From a virus: 64,000 nt of DNA. The notes beneath the pieces are model-generated. The model ran no database searches. It saw only the letters and a program-made list of their open reading frames with translations, and was not told the origin of the DNA. Each line of letters begins with the position of its first letter. Position 1 is the first letter of the stretch. Below, one piece after another: positions 23,456 to 29,579 of this stretch. Where the stretch lies: positions 1 to 64,000 of IMG/VR virus record IMGVR_UViG_3300020579_000006; one strand, given 5' to 3'. Both the position numbers and the translations under genes were made by a program.

Positions 23456-23620
23456 TTATTCAGTTTCCGGACTTTTGCGAGTTTTTACGTAAATCCGCCA
23501 CTCGCTACCAAAAGCAAGTTTGTATTCTTTTCGCAAATAATCAGCATCTTCCTTTGTTTCGGCGGAGTCAATTTCTTCCGGGTCATCTAGACGATATTGG
23601 CCCCAAATAACATATTTCAC
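23456..23620 (-). CDS. Small hypothetical protein ending SPETE
   Basis: 54 residues from a GTG preceded by AGGAGGAACGGTC. It begins VKYVIWGQYRLDDPEEIDSA; a compact alpha/beta protein of a type often seen in phages. The last residues, SPETE, and the stop are encoded by the 15-bp word (23458-23472). The longer frame to 23653 lacks a good start. Confidence 0.55.
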   Translation of the reverse strand: MKYVIWGQYRLDDPEEIDSAETKEDADYLRKEYKLAFGSEWRIYVKTRKSPETE

Positions 23621-23645
23621 GACCGTTCCTCCTAGATGCACTATC

Positions 23646-23685
23646 CCGCCCACTAATTATTACGAGTTTTTATGATAATGGGCGG
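23646..23685. terminator. Intergenic hairpin
   Basis: CCGCCCA (23646-23652) pairs with TGGGCGG (23679-23685), with AT-rich partial pairing inside the loop. It sits between the genes ending at 23720 and starting near 23620. No clear U-tract, so termination is a guess. Confidence 0.4.
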
Positions 23686-23719
23686 ACTATTGAATCCAGA
23701 AAACCCGAACTAAAACTAA

Positions 23720-23938
23720 CTACTCCTGAGAATTCACCAATGGGTCAAGATGAGTTTGTAGATTCTCCCAAGGCTTTGGCTGAATTGCTGGTTTTTCAGA
23801 ACAATTCCCGCAAATTTCTTCTTCGAATTGTTTCATGGTTTCATCATCGGGAAATTCTACTTCGCCATCGCTTTCCAGAAAGTCCATGAAATCGTTGTCA
23901 TTCATTTTGACTAATTCAGCAATTGACTTGTTTTCCAT
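23720..23938 (-). CDS. Acidic small protein
   Basis: 72 residues, strongly acidic (DFMDFLESDGEVEFPDDETMKQFEEE) with a CGNC pair. The acidity would suit DNA mimicry or an inhibitor of a nucleic-acid-binding protein, but this is only a compositional remark. A symmetric 15-bp word lies 13 bp upstream of the ATG. Confidence 0.55.
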   Translation of the reverse strand: MENKSIAELVKMNDNDFMDFLESDGEVEFPDDETMKQFEEEICGNCSEKPAIQPKPWENLQTHLDPLVNSQE

Positions 23939-23942
23939 AGTT

Positions 23943-24104
23943 TCATCCTTTGTCCGGAAACCGGACTGTTTGGAATAACTTCAACAAAACCTGTCGGGCG
24001 GCCATATTAATTGACTGCCAGTATGCGGCAATAAAAGCTATATTGTCGGGACGAAACAAACCGTGCTGGCTGCAAAAGAAAAACTCGTAGATAAAACTCA
24101 GCAT
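23943..24104 (-). CDS. Small hydrophobic/aromatic protein
   Basis: 53 residues, MLSFIYEFFFCSQHGLFRPD at the start, then a helical part. Its ATG is one base after a 15-bp word copy (24106-24120), the same spacing as the GIY-YIG gene at 58182. It fills the only apparent gap here. Function unknown. Confidence 0.5.
   Translation of the reverse strand: MLSFIYEFFFCSQHGLFRPDNIAFIAAYWQSINMAARQVLLKLFQTVRFPDKG
23952..23966. promoter_or_regulatory. Symmetric 15-bp word
   Basis: GTCCGG-AAA-CCGGAC, a perfect 6-3-6 inverted repeat just upstream of the acidic-protein gene start (23938). Confidence 0.6.
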
Positions 24105-24280
24105 TGTTCAGTTTCCGGACTTTCGTAAACCACCCAATGATGTACATGTGTTAGTGGCAAGTAAAAAATTTCGTTTTGTGAAGTAACTTCTAAAACATCT
24201 GTCTCAGTTTTGCACGAAATAACGTTTTCAATCTTCACTCTTTCAAAATCATCGGTAAAATACACGAAAACCGTTTTCAT
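24098..24280 (-). CDS. Small beta-rich protein ending SPETEQC
   Basis: 60 residues from ATG 24280 (GAGGTGA upstream). KTVFVYFTDDFERVKIENVI and FYLPLTHVHHWVVYE are strand-like. The C-terminus is encoded partly by the 15-bp word. Function unknown. Confidence 0.6.
   Translation of the reverse strand: MKTVFVYFTDDFERVKIENVISCKTETDVLEVTSQNEIFYLPLTHVHHWVVYESPETEQC
24106..24120 (-). promoter_or_regulatory. 15-bp word at gene end and before next start
   Basis: Coding strand GTCCGGAAACTGAAC. It encodes the end of the upstream protein and lies one base before the ATG of the 23943-24104 gene. Confidence 0.6.
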
Positions 24281-24285
24281 AGCTG

Positions 24286-24399
24286 TCACCTCAAAGTCAA
24301 ACAATACAAGATTATTCCGCTGATTAAGAAAAACCCGAAAAGAATCTTCAGACACAAATTAGCGGTTTTATGCGCTCGAACTAAGTACGGGTTTTTCAT
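24286..24399 (-). CDS. Single-helix membrane protein
   Basis: 37 residues, MKNPYLVRAHKTANLCLKIL then FGFFLISGIILYCLTL, a membrane helix with a basic N-terminus. The ATG overlaps the TGA of the phosphoribosyltransferase gene. Function unknown. Confidence 0.5.
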   Translation of the reverse strand: MKNPYLVRAHKTANLCLKILFGFFLISGIILYCLTLR

Positions 24400-24854
24400 T
24401 TCAGACGGTTCAATTCCCACGTTATCTCCAAGTCTTTTATAGAGATAAATTCGTCTTCGTACCAACGCATGTTTTTGATACAAAAAACTCCCAGTAACTT
24501 TGCATCCGGCGCAAATTTTTTAACTTCATCGTAAATGACTTTAGTAGTATGACCAGTATCTACTCGGTCATCTACGATAACATATTTCTTCGCGGCTCTG
24601 TCTCCTTCTACTTTCATACAACTGTGGGTTTTTCCTTCTTTGTCCGGTTTCCGGACCATGATTAAAGTTTTATTGAGCGCTAATGCCAGCGGGGGAGCTA
24701 TTAAAGCTCCACTCATTCCGCGAAAAGCTATGGCGTCAAACTCGTACTTTTTCAGTTCTTTCTTCGCGAGTCTGACTGATTTTCTTAATTCAGCCGTAGG
24801 TAAGAGATAATTCAGATAACCCGCATGGTCATATTCGGGTTTATGATTACTCAT
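24396..24854 (-). CDS. Phosphoribosyltransferase-family protein
   Basis: 152 residues. YVIVDDRVDTGHTTKVIYDE (~91-110) is the PRPP-binding loop of type I PRTases (hydrophobics-DD-x-x-x-TG). FDAIAFRGMSGALIAPPLAL (~39-58) fits the early PPi loop region. It would attach a base to PRPP or act in salvage; adenine or orotate specificity cannot be told. It contains a symmetric 15-bp word copy (24642-24656) coding for VRKPD. Confidence 0.75.
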   Translation of the reverse strand: MSNHKPEYDHAGYLNYLLPTAELRKSVRLAKKELKKYEFDAIAFRGMSGALIAPPLALALNKTLIMVRKPDKEGKTHSCMKVEGDRAAKKYVIVDDRVDTGHTTKVIYDEVKKFAPDAKLLGVFCIKNMRWYEDEFISIKDLEITWELNRLK

Positions 24855-24887
24855 TGTTAACCTCGAATTTAATGTTCGGAAACCGGA

Positions 24888-25064
24888 TTAAACCCCCGCT
24901 GCTTTCGCCCATTTTTTAGCGGGCGTTTCAACCCGTTTTACCTTGACTGCCTCTCTAAGTTGTTGTAAAGAATAAGTTTGTTCCATAGCGCCGAATGTTT
25001 CGAGTTTTTTGTCCCATTGTAGCGGAGAGTTAGATTTAGGCGCGAACAGTAAAATTTTGAACAT
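24888..25064 (-). CDS. Small basic protein
   Basis: 58 residues, MFKILLFAPKSNSPLQWDKK at the start, then a lysine-rich C-terminus (VKVKRVETPAKKWAKAAGV). It is preceded by the 25079-25102 hairpin. Function unknown. Confidence 0.5.
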   Translation of the reverse strand: MFKILLFAPKSNSPLQWDKKLETFGAMEQTYSLQQLREAVKVKRVETPAKKWAKAAGV

Positions 25065-25078
25065 ATAGGCTCCTACTA

Positions 25079-25102
25079 GTGTCCAGAATTGTTTCTGGAC
25101 AC
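25079..25102. terminator. 10-bp perfect hairpin
   Basis: GTGTCCAGAA (25079-25088) pairs fully with TTCTGGACAC (25093-25102) around a 4-nt loop. It lies after the pentapeptide-repeat gene and just before the next gene's ATG, so it may be a terminator or leader hairpin. No U-tract on the minus strand. Confidence 0.5.
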
Positions 25103-25118
25103 GGATTGAAGTCTATTT

Positions 25119-25805
25119 TTAGTAATGGATTGCTTCTGCTTTTGTAATAAAGAAGTGAATACCGCCGGAACAAACATTAAAACGGTCCTCATCCCATTTG
25201 TCACAGGTTACTGTTTCGCCAACCCGATAAAGAGTAATTCCATCGTGTTGGCTTATTCCTTCGGTTGCGCCGATAACTTCGAGTACTTGAACATGCGAAG
25301 CTCGGCACTTGCGTTCCATCCCATTTGACCGTTTTGCATCTTCTGGAATAAGAACTCGTACTAAAACGTTGTTTCTGCATTTCTTCCAGCCAGTAAATGC
25401 GCCATGTTCTGGAACAATGTTTAGTTTAGCTAAAACTAGGTCAGTCAGTCCTAAAGCGCCTCGCAAGTCAGCGCGCAAGTCAGCGCCTTGCAAGTAAGCG
25501 CCTCGCAAGTAAGCGCCTCGCAAGTAAGCGCCTCGCAAGTCAGCGCCTCGCAAGTCAGCGCGCAAGTCAGCGCCTTGCAAGTAAGCGCCTTGCAAGTAAG
25601 CGTCTCGCAAGTCAGCGCCTCGCAAGTCAGCGCCTCGCAAGTCAGCGCATCGCAAGTCAGCGCCTTGCAAGTAAGCGCCTTGCAAGTAAGCGCCTCGCAA
25701 GTCAGTTTTAACTTTTACGGCGGCTAAAATCAATGCAGAAAAGCTAGTAGCTTCATCTGCAAGGATAGTAACCCCTGTATAGTAGTTTTTTATTTCATAT
25801 TTCAT
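25119..25805 (-). CDS. Pentapeptide-repeat protein
   Basis: 228 residues. Residues ~36-116 are A(D/Y)L(R/Q)G repeats, e.g. GAYLQGADLRCADLRGADLR, which fold as a right-handed quadrilateral beta-helix. The C-terminal ~110 residues form a separate domain with MERKCRASHVQVLEVIGATE. Some members of this fold mimic DNA and protect gyrase. In two places a repeat is short (ADLR-ADLRG), breaking the five-residue register. Confidence 0.85.
   Translation of the reverse strand: MKYEIKNYYTGVTILADEATSFSALILAAVKVKTDLRGAYLQGAYLQGADLRCADLRGADLRGADLRDAYLQGAYLQGADLRADLRGADLRGAYLRGAYLRGAYLQGADLRADLRGALGLTDLVLAKLNIVPEHGAFTGWKKCRNNVLVRVLIPEDAKRSNGMERKCRASHVQVLEVIGATEGISQHDGITLYRVGETVTCDKWDEDRFNVCSGGIHFFITKAEAIHY
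25453..25703 (-). repeat. 15-bp tandem repeats coding pentapeptides
   Basis: About 16 near-identical 15-bp units (plus strand GCGCCTCGCAAGTCA and relatives). Near identity at DNA level, including silent positions, points to recent unequal exchange. Confidence 0.8.
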
Positions 25806-25927
25806 GTTTATTCCTTTCGGGTTTTACCCGGTCTATCTTAGAAACCTGAAGTAAACAGAGTTTTCACAATAACAAGAAACACCTTGAGTATAATCATCGG
25901 GTTTTCTCCCTTTGTACGGAAAGTGAA

Positions 25928-26025
25928 TTCGCTGAATGGAATCGAACCATTGCCGTCTGTCTAATTCTGTGATAATAGACAGACATTCCCTCCCACTCAC
26001 TCACAGTTAAGTTTGAGTCAGCGAA
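25928..26025 (-). tRNA. tRNA-like element with a long stem
   Basis: Acceptor TTCGCTG/CAGCGAA (7 bp), D-arm ACTC/GAGT and T-arm AATGG-TTCGATT-CCATT are clear, but the centre has a 9-bp hairpin (GTCTGTCTA/TAGACAGAC) and no normal anticodon arm. Either a degenerate class II tRNA or a tRNA mimic. No encoded CCA. Confidence 0.45.
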
Positions 26026-26151
26026 CAAGTCGGGTTTATCGTGGAGCGCGAGAAGTTTAGCGCGAATTAGCATCTTCATTACCACAGAATAAACCCGTAG
26101 CAATCCCCTGTCTCCAAGAGATTGCGACTGACTTACTCACGCCTTGGAAGA

Positions 26152-26241
26152 TTACTTGTAGTCCAAAACCCGCCATTCACCGTTCTTACCCACGATGTAA
26201 CGACGGTCACTGCAAACGATTATTGTTCCGGGTTCATACAC
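26152..26241 (-). CDS. Possible 29-residue ORF
   Basis: GTG start at 26241 preceded by AGGAGATAGCCT; product VYEPGTIIVCSDRRYIVGKN and a short tail. Good start signal, but very short. It follows the tiny zinc-ribbon gene. Confidence 0.4.
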   Translation of the reverse strand: MYEPGTIIVCSDRRYIVGKNGEWRVLDYK

Positions 26242-26267
26242 AGGCTATCTCCTTTGTTTAGAGTGAG

Positions 26268-26378
26268 TTACAACGCTTTCCGGGCATGGCGACACCTAAG
26301 ACAACGCCACCATTTACCCTCTGCAAACTCGAACTTCCGCTGCTTACTACACGACGGACAGAATAGCCAGCGAATCAT
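26268..26378 (-). CDS. Tiny zinc-ribbon protein
   Basis: 36 residues: MIRWLFCPSCSKQRKFEFAE followed by WWRCLRCRHARK, two CxxC knuckles about 20 residues apart, a minimal zinc ribbon. Confidence 0.6.
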   Translation of the reverse strand: MIRWLFCPSCSKQRKFEFAEGKWWRCLRCRHARKAL

Positions 26379-26382
26379 GGTT

Positions 26383-26493
26383 TCACCCCATTAACTGACT
26401 GACAGCCAAGATTATGGCCGTTGAGATTAGCAATAACCCGACAAGCATGGAAGCATCGAGTATTGCTGAGAGTAGTTCTTCCGGGTTTATCAC
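26383..26493 (-). CDS. Tiny membrane protein
   Basis: 36 residues from GTG 26493 with GAGGT upstream. MLVGLLLISTAIILAV is a membrane helix. It lies between two other tiny genes on the same strand. Confidence 0.45.
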   Translation of the reverse strand: MINPEELLSAILDASMLVGLLLISTAIILAVSQLMG

Positions 26494-26506
26494 AAGTTTA
26501 CCTCGT

Positions 26507-26677
26507 TCAGTTACCGGACTTTAATTCTCCAACATGGTCTATTTCAAAGTCTCCCGGTTCGAGCGTAGTCCAATCGTCCGAGTTTTTGGCAAGCTCCTCA
26601 GCCTCTTCTGAGCTATTAGCTTGCACGTCAATAAACTCGACGTGAGACACTATGGCCTGAACCCGATAAGTTTTCAT
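26507..26677 (-). CDS. Small protein ending KSGN
   Basis: 56 residues, MKTYRVQAIVSHVEFIDVQA then an acidic helix and strand. The last codons and TGA lie in a 15-bp word variant (26505-26519). The alpha/beta order suggests a small ferredoxin-like fold of a kind frequent in phages. Function unknown. Confidence 0.6.
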   Translation of the reverse strand: MKTYRVQAIVSHVEFIDVQANSSEEAEELAKNSDDWTTLEPGDFEIDHVGELKSGN

Positions 26678-26702
26678 GACTGTCTCCTATAAACCCTTAT
26701 CA

Positions 26703-26744
26703 AAGCGTATCTGAGGAACTACCGGGCAAGGTAGCGATACGCTT
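26703..26744 (-). ncRNA. Nested hairpin in a leader
   Basis: AAGCGTATC/GATACGCTT (9 bp) encloses CTACC/GGTAG (5 bp). It lies upstream of the 26507-26677 gene, so it would be in its 5' leader or end the previous transcript. Confidence 0.4.
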
Positions 26745-26775
26745 GGGAAGGATTTATGGCCGGAACGACTGAAGA

Positions 26776-26985
26776 TTAATCTTGTGTATCGTCTGTGGAA
26801 AGTTTGATTATGGGTTCACCTTGAGCATAGCCCAAGACTTCCATCCAAGAACCATAATCTAACCCCTCAGACTTGCAACGATTGCAGGGTCGGCTACAAA
26901 AAGAAGAAGTTAATTCTTTGGTCTGGTCCGGTTGTTTATCTGACTGTCTGTGTCCACACTCTTGACAGGTTCTAATCCAAGTCAT
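26776..26985 (-). CDS. Zinc-finger protein
   Basis: 69 residues from ATG 26985 (GGAG at a good distance). CQECGHRQSD (~7-16) and CSRPCNRCKSE (~30-40) give CxxC and CxxxCxxC clusters. The rest is soluble. Function unknown. Confidence 0.6.
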   Translation of the reverse strand: MTWIRTCQECGHRQSDKQPDQTKELTSSFCSRPCNRCKSEGLDYGSWMEVLGYAQGEPIIKLSTDDTQD

Positions 26986-27017
26986 TGTGACACGCTCCAA
27001 AGGGTTACAGAATAAAC

Positions 27018-27057
27018 CCAAGCAGAGGGACTGACTAAGGCCAATCCCCTAGCTTGG
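27018..27057 (-). ncRNA. Intergenic hairpin
   Basis: CCAAGC pairs with GCTTGG, with a further AGGGA/TCCCCT pairing inside. It is one of several hairpins between the tiny genes of this area. Confidence 0.35.
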
Positions 27058-27068
27058 AGTTACTCTCC

Positions 27069-27182
27069 TTACTTATTCCCGGACTTATTCCCGGTTTTCT
27101 TGGCGTCTGCCTTTTGAGTAGCTTTGGCAATCGCCCGTAGTTCAAACCACGTTTCCTTGGGTACAACTCAAACTACAGTCAT
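27069..27182 (-). pseudogene. 38-codon ORF with an in-frame TGA
   Basis: From ATG 27182 (GAGGAG upstream) the frame reads MTVV-stop-VVPKETWFELRAIAKATQ and then a lysine-rich tail to TAA. The body reads like a normal small protein, but codon 5 is TGA and no other start with a ribosome-binding site is seen. Either a broken gene, a recoded stop, or a missed start. Confidence 0.35.
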
Positions 27183-27200
27183 AGTCTTGGTCTCCTCAGT

Positions 27201-27238
27201 GTCCGCTTAACGGACAGACAGGGGATTTATTCCCCTGT
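27201..27238. terminator. Pair of hairpins after the first leftward gene
   Basis: TGTCCG/CGGACA (around 27200-27216) and ACAGGGGA (27218-27225) with TCCCCTGT (27231-27238). Both lie just downstream of the gene ending at 27248, so they probably end or attenuate that transcript, although no U-tract follows on the minus strand. Confidence 0.5.
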
Positions 27239-27247
27239 TTCGACCTG

Positions 27248-27523
27248 TTATTCCTTGACCGGCTTGACTGACAGCTTGGAGCGATTCGCTTCGATGAATG
27301 CCTTGAGGTTAGAGTAGTTCTCGCCCCAAATCTCCATGAGCTTTTCGGCTTGAGACACGTACAACGTGACCGGAAACCGGCCAATGCCATAGGTCGAGAT
27401 AGCGCCCTTGTCGGAGACCTTGAGTCCGCCGTTGGTACGCTTTGACTGACTTGCTTCAAGCTCTGCAATCCTCGCCAGCAATTGCTCGCGAGTCAATTCC
27501 GTTGCTTGTGTTCCGGTTTGCAT
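27248..27523 (-). CDS. Conserved hypothetical phage protein
   Basis: 91 residues. The N-terminal helix (TREQLLARIAELEASQ) is a short coiled coil. The second half, LKVSDKGAISTYGIGRFPVT then LYVSQAEKLMEIW, matches a small uncharacterised family (KVSxKGAxSxYGLxRFPVTLY) common in phages and plasmids. It is the first gene of the left arm. Confidence 0.7.
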   Translation of the reverse strand: MQTGTQATELTREQLLARIAELEASQSKRTNGGLKVSDKGAISTYGIGRFPVTLYVSQAEKLMEIWGENYSNLKAFIEANRSKLSVKPVKE

Positions 27524-27549
27524 ATAACCTCTTTCGTTTCAATGAGATA

Positions 27550-27567
27550 CAGTGTGTTAACACACTG
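27550..27567. promoter_or_regulatory. 18-bp perfect palindrome
   Basis: CAGTGTGTTAACACACTG, 27 bp upstream of the first leftward ATG (27523). Typical operator geometry for a dimeric repressor. Confidence 0.6.
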
Positions 27568-27683
27568 ATTTAGATGGGAAAACCCATCGGGACGCCTATC
27601 GGAGTAGCCAGTAGATACACTGACAGTTAAACCCGATAGACGTGATGTTGGGTTCTCATGTTGTTAGCTTCTAACTCCTCGCC

Positions 27684-27700
27684 CCTAGGTCTAACCTAGG
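27684..27700. promoter_or_regulatory. 7-3-7 inverted repeat
   Basis: CCTAGGT-CTA-ACCTAGG. It marks the start of the G+C-rich segment; operator or hairpin. Confidence 0.45.
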
Positions 27701-28005
27701 CTGTGCGGTATGTATCTTTGGCGTATGCGGCTGACTAGCAAGCACACCGATACTCTCCGCTCTCGGACGGCGATTGTCTGCTACAAAACGTGGGCTTAAT
27801 CCGTATTCCGCTTTTCGGCGTCTAGGGTATTCTCGCGTTGGTTCGCGGTACTGTCGGTTCCAACGTTCCCGAATCCCTGTTCTGTCCGTGCTGCCATTTA
27901 GCGCGGCGTTTTGTCCGTCGCATGGTCTCTTCCGGTTACTACATCCGGTCTTTCAATGCCATGCGGCAACCCGACTAGTGCAAACGGAGCGCCAACCCGT
28001 ATGTC

Positions 28006-28363
28006 GTTGAAAACAAACGGTCATGTGAGTACCAGTACGACATGAAAGTGACACAAAATGTCTTCGCTTTTTTTTCGCTTTTTGTTCGCTTTCACTTGTA
28101 AACACCCTGTTTTCAGCGAGTTAACTGTGACACAAAATGTCAGTACTAGTACAACAAAAAACGTCAAGCGTCTGAAAACAAACGGGTTAGCGATGGCATC
28201 TGAATTGCTCTAACGCGAGTCTTAAACAATGAATTCAGACAGTCATAGACATGGCTGTTGTCTTAATCGTGGGCTTAATCTTACTCGGCATAAACTACTA
28301 AATTTTCTCGCCATATATGATGCAAGAAAAATTTGCAACGTGTTGAAAACAAAAGACTTAGCG
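28006..28363 (+). repeat. Three spaced GTTGAAAACAAA-type direct repeats
   Basis: Copies begin at 28006, 28170 and 28342. The last two extend into TTAGCG. Interleaved are paired GTGACACAAAATGTC (28048, 28127) and TTCGCTTTTTGTTCGCT (28074, 28368). Iteron-like arrangement. Confidence 0.5.
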
Positions 28364-28390
28364 CATATTCGCTTTTTGTTCGCTAATTCG

Positions 28391-28419
28391 TGTTAGTTGA
28401 GTTCATAGCTCAACTAACA
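28391..28419. promoter_or_regulatory. 11-bp perfect inverted repeat
   Basis: TGTTAGTTGAG (28391-28401) and CTCAACTAACA (28409-28419) around a 7-nt loop. No U-tract follows, and it is upstream of the rightward genes, so an operator is more likely than a terminator. Confidence 0.5.
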
Positions 28420-28578
28420 ATCTAGTATGATGGCTGTAAGTTGTTGATTTTATTGGGGTTAGTAGTAACATTATCAATTTTTCTTCGAGGCCGGGGGTGG
28501 AGAGTCCCTGGGGGGTCGTGTCCAGGAGTAAACTCACCTAGTAAAAACAATCATTCTCTCTACACACTAACTATACCT

Positions 28579-28608
28579 CGTCTTAATCCCGTCTTAAAAA
28601 CGTCTTAA
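28579..28608 (+). promoter_or_regulatory. Three CGTCTTAA repeats at 11-bp spacing
   Basis: CGTCTTAA at 28579, 28590 and 28601, one helical turn apart, about 50 bp before the first rightward ATG. The phasing suggests an activator or repressor binding array. Confidence 0.5.
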
Positions 28609-28659
28609 TTCACACTATCTAAAAACTAAGCACGAATAAAATCCATTCTAGGAGCCAGT

Positions 28660-29034
28660 ATGTCATTCGATTCAGAAATTAACAAACAAGAGAAGATTCA
28701 GCTAGACGAAATTGATTCAGTCGCTGCTCGGGCGGCTTATAGTCTATCTGAATTCAGAGGAGAGCAGGTTTCAGAACTTGCTGAAAGTCGTAGACGAGAT
28801 TCAGCGGCTCAGAGCCAGCAAGTCCAATCTACTATCCGTCAGCAAGAAGAACAGCATGCTATGTACATGCGGCACCAAGAGCAGAACCACCTCCTTTGGA
28901 CGGCTGTCTTCTCTATCGTGCTGAGTAACCTTTCCGGTAATCAGTCTATAAGCCGGTCAGATAATTCGGCTTTGGCTGGAAACCTATCCCAAGTTTTAGC
29001 TAAGTTAGCGGAGACCGTTCCGCCTAAGAGTTAA
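28660..29034 (+). CDS. Helical protein with C-terminal hydrophobic segment
   Basis: 124 residues. SD AGGAG before the ATG. Residues 1-85 form a long charged and glutamine-rich helix (RRDSAAQSQQVQSTIRQQEE), likely a coiled coil. LLWTAVFSIVLSNLS (~83-97) is a moderately hydrophobic stretch. First gene of the right arm. Function unknown. Confidence 0.65.
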   Translation: MSFDSEINKQEKIQLDEIDSVAARAAYSLSEFRGEQVSELAESRRRDSAAQSQQVQSTIRQQEEQHAMYMRHQEQNHLLWTAVFSIVLSNLSGNQSISRSDNSALAGNLSQVLAKLAETVPPKS

Positions 29035-29037
29035 ACT

Positions 29038-29289
29038 ATGAACTGCCAAGACGTGACTTGTCCGGAAAATGAACAATCAACTCTAGATATGGTTAGTGAA
29101 GGTTTAGATGCTTTCAATAAAGCTACTAAGGGTAAACGTATATTGGACGGAGGATTGCCTACTCGCTCAGGTAGAAACATTCAGTTTTTTCGGTACGAGT
29201 TAATTCCGGAAATTGAACAGGTGGTCCCCTGGGCACCGCAGTCCTATCCAGGTGAATGGCCAACCCTTGGACCTGGATTTTTCTGCTAG
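29038..29289 (+). CDS. Hypothetical protein
   Basis: 83 residues. TCPENEQSTLDMVSEGLDAF at the start is encoded partly by a 15-bp word copy (29060-29074), and IPEIEQVV by a weaker copy (29204-29218). Proline-rich C-terminus (VVPWAPQSYPGEWPTLGPG). No family. Confidence 0.55.
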   Translation: MNCQDVTCPENEQSTLDMVSEGLDAFNKATKGKRILDGGLPTRSGRNIQFFRYELIPEIEQVVPWAPQSYPGEWPTLGPGFFC

Positions 29290-29298
29290 GAGGTCTTA

Positions 29299-29499
29299 AT
29301 GACCAAGTGGCTTATCGAGTATATAGGTCTTGGTACCCCGCCGGTTTATATAGCTGGACCTATTTACGGTCATGACTGGTGTATCTGTTTTAGTCCTCAT
29401 AAAGCTCTACAGTTCAATACCAAGGAAGAAGCAGAAGCTGAGATAGTTCGGCTTAATGTCAAGTCTAAGTGGAAACCAACCGAACATAGTTTCCTATAA
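29299..29499 (+). CDS. Hypothetical protein
   Basis: 66 residues with GGAGG upstream of the ATG. Aromatic and glycine-rich first half (YIGLGTPPVYIAGPIYGHDW), then a helix (FNTKEEAEAEIVRLNVKSKW). Probably a small alpha/beta fold; function unknown. Confidence 0.55.
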   Translation: MTKWLIEYIGLGTPPVYIAGPIYGHDWCICFSPHKALQFNTKEEAEAEIVRLNVKSKWKPTEHSFL

Positions 29500-29579
29500 G
29501 TTCAAGTATAAAGTTTCGAGATAGAATGCGAGCGTTGCTCACTAATCTCTGGTTTTAATAATTCAATAAAGGAATAAAA

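Larger units (their letters stand above)
27524..28659. promoter_or_regulatory. 1.1-kb non-coding region between divergent arms
   Basis: No convincing gene. The left part (27700-28020) is G+C-rich and the right part is AT-rich. It contains palindromes, three GTTGAAAACAAA-type repeats spaced about 165-170 bp, two copies of GTGACACAAAATGTC, two of TTCGCTTTTTGTTCGCT, three CGTCTTAA, and a G-rich patch at 28488-28520. These fit divergent promoters with operators and possibly an iteron-type origin. Confidence 0.6.

Noticed and set aside
25453-25703. CRISPR-like tandem repeats
   Set aside because: The units are contiguous 15-bp repeats in one reading frame coding a pentapeptide-repeat protein, with no spacers and no cas genes.
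26122-26394. 90-codon plus-strand ORF
   Set aside because: It is antisense to two small minus-strand genes with ribosome-binding sites and zinc-knuckle sequence.
27774-28010. 78-codon plus-strand ORF in the non-coding region
   Set aside because: TTG start with no ribosome-binding site, Arg/Ser/Cys-rich random-looking sequence and no neighbour coupling.
28391-28431. Sigma-70 promoter with -35 in the hairpin and -10 TATGAT
   Set aside because: Spacing between the candidate boxes is about 23 bp, too long for a standard promoter; not called.
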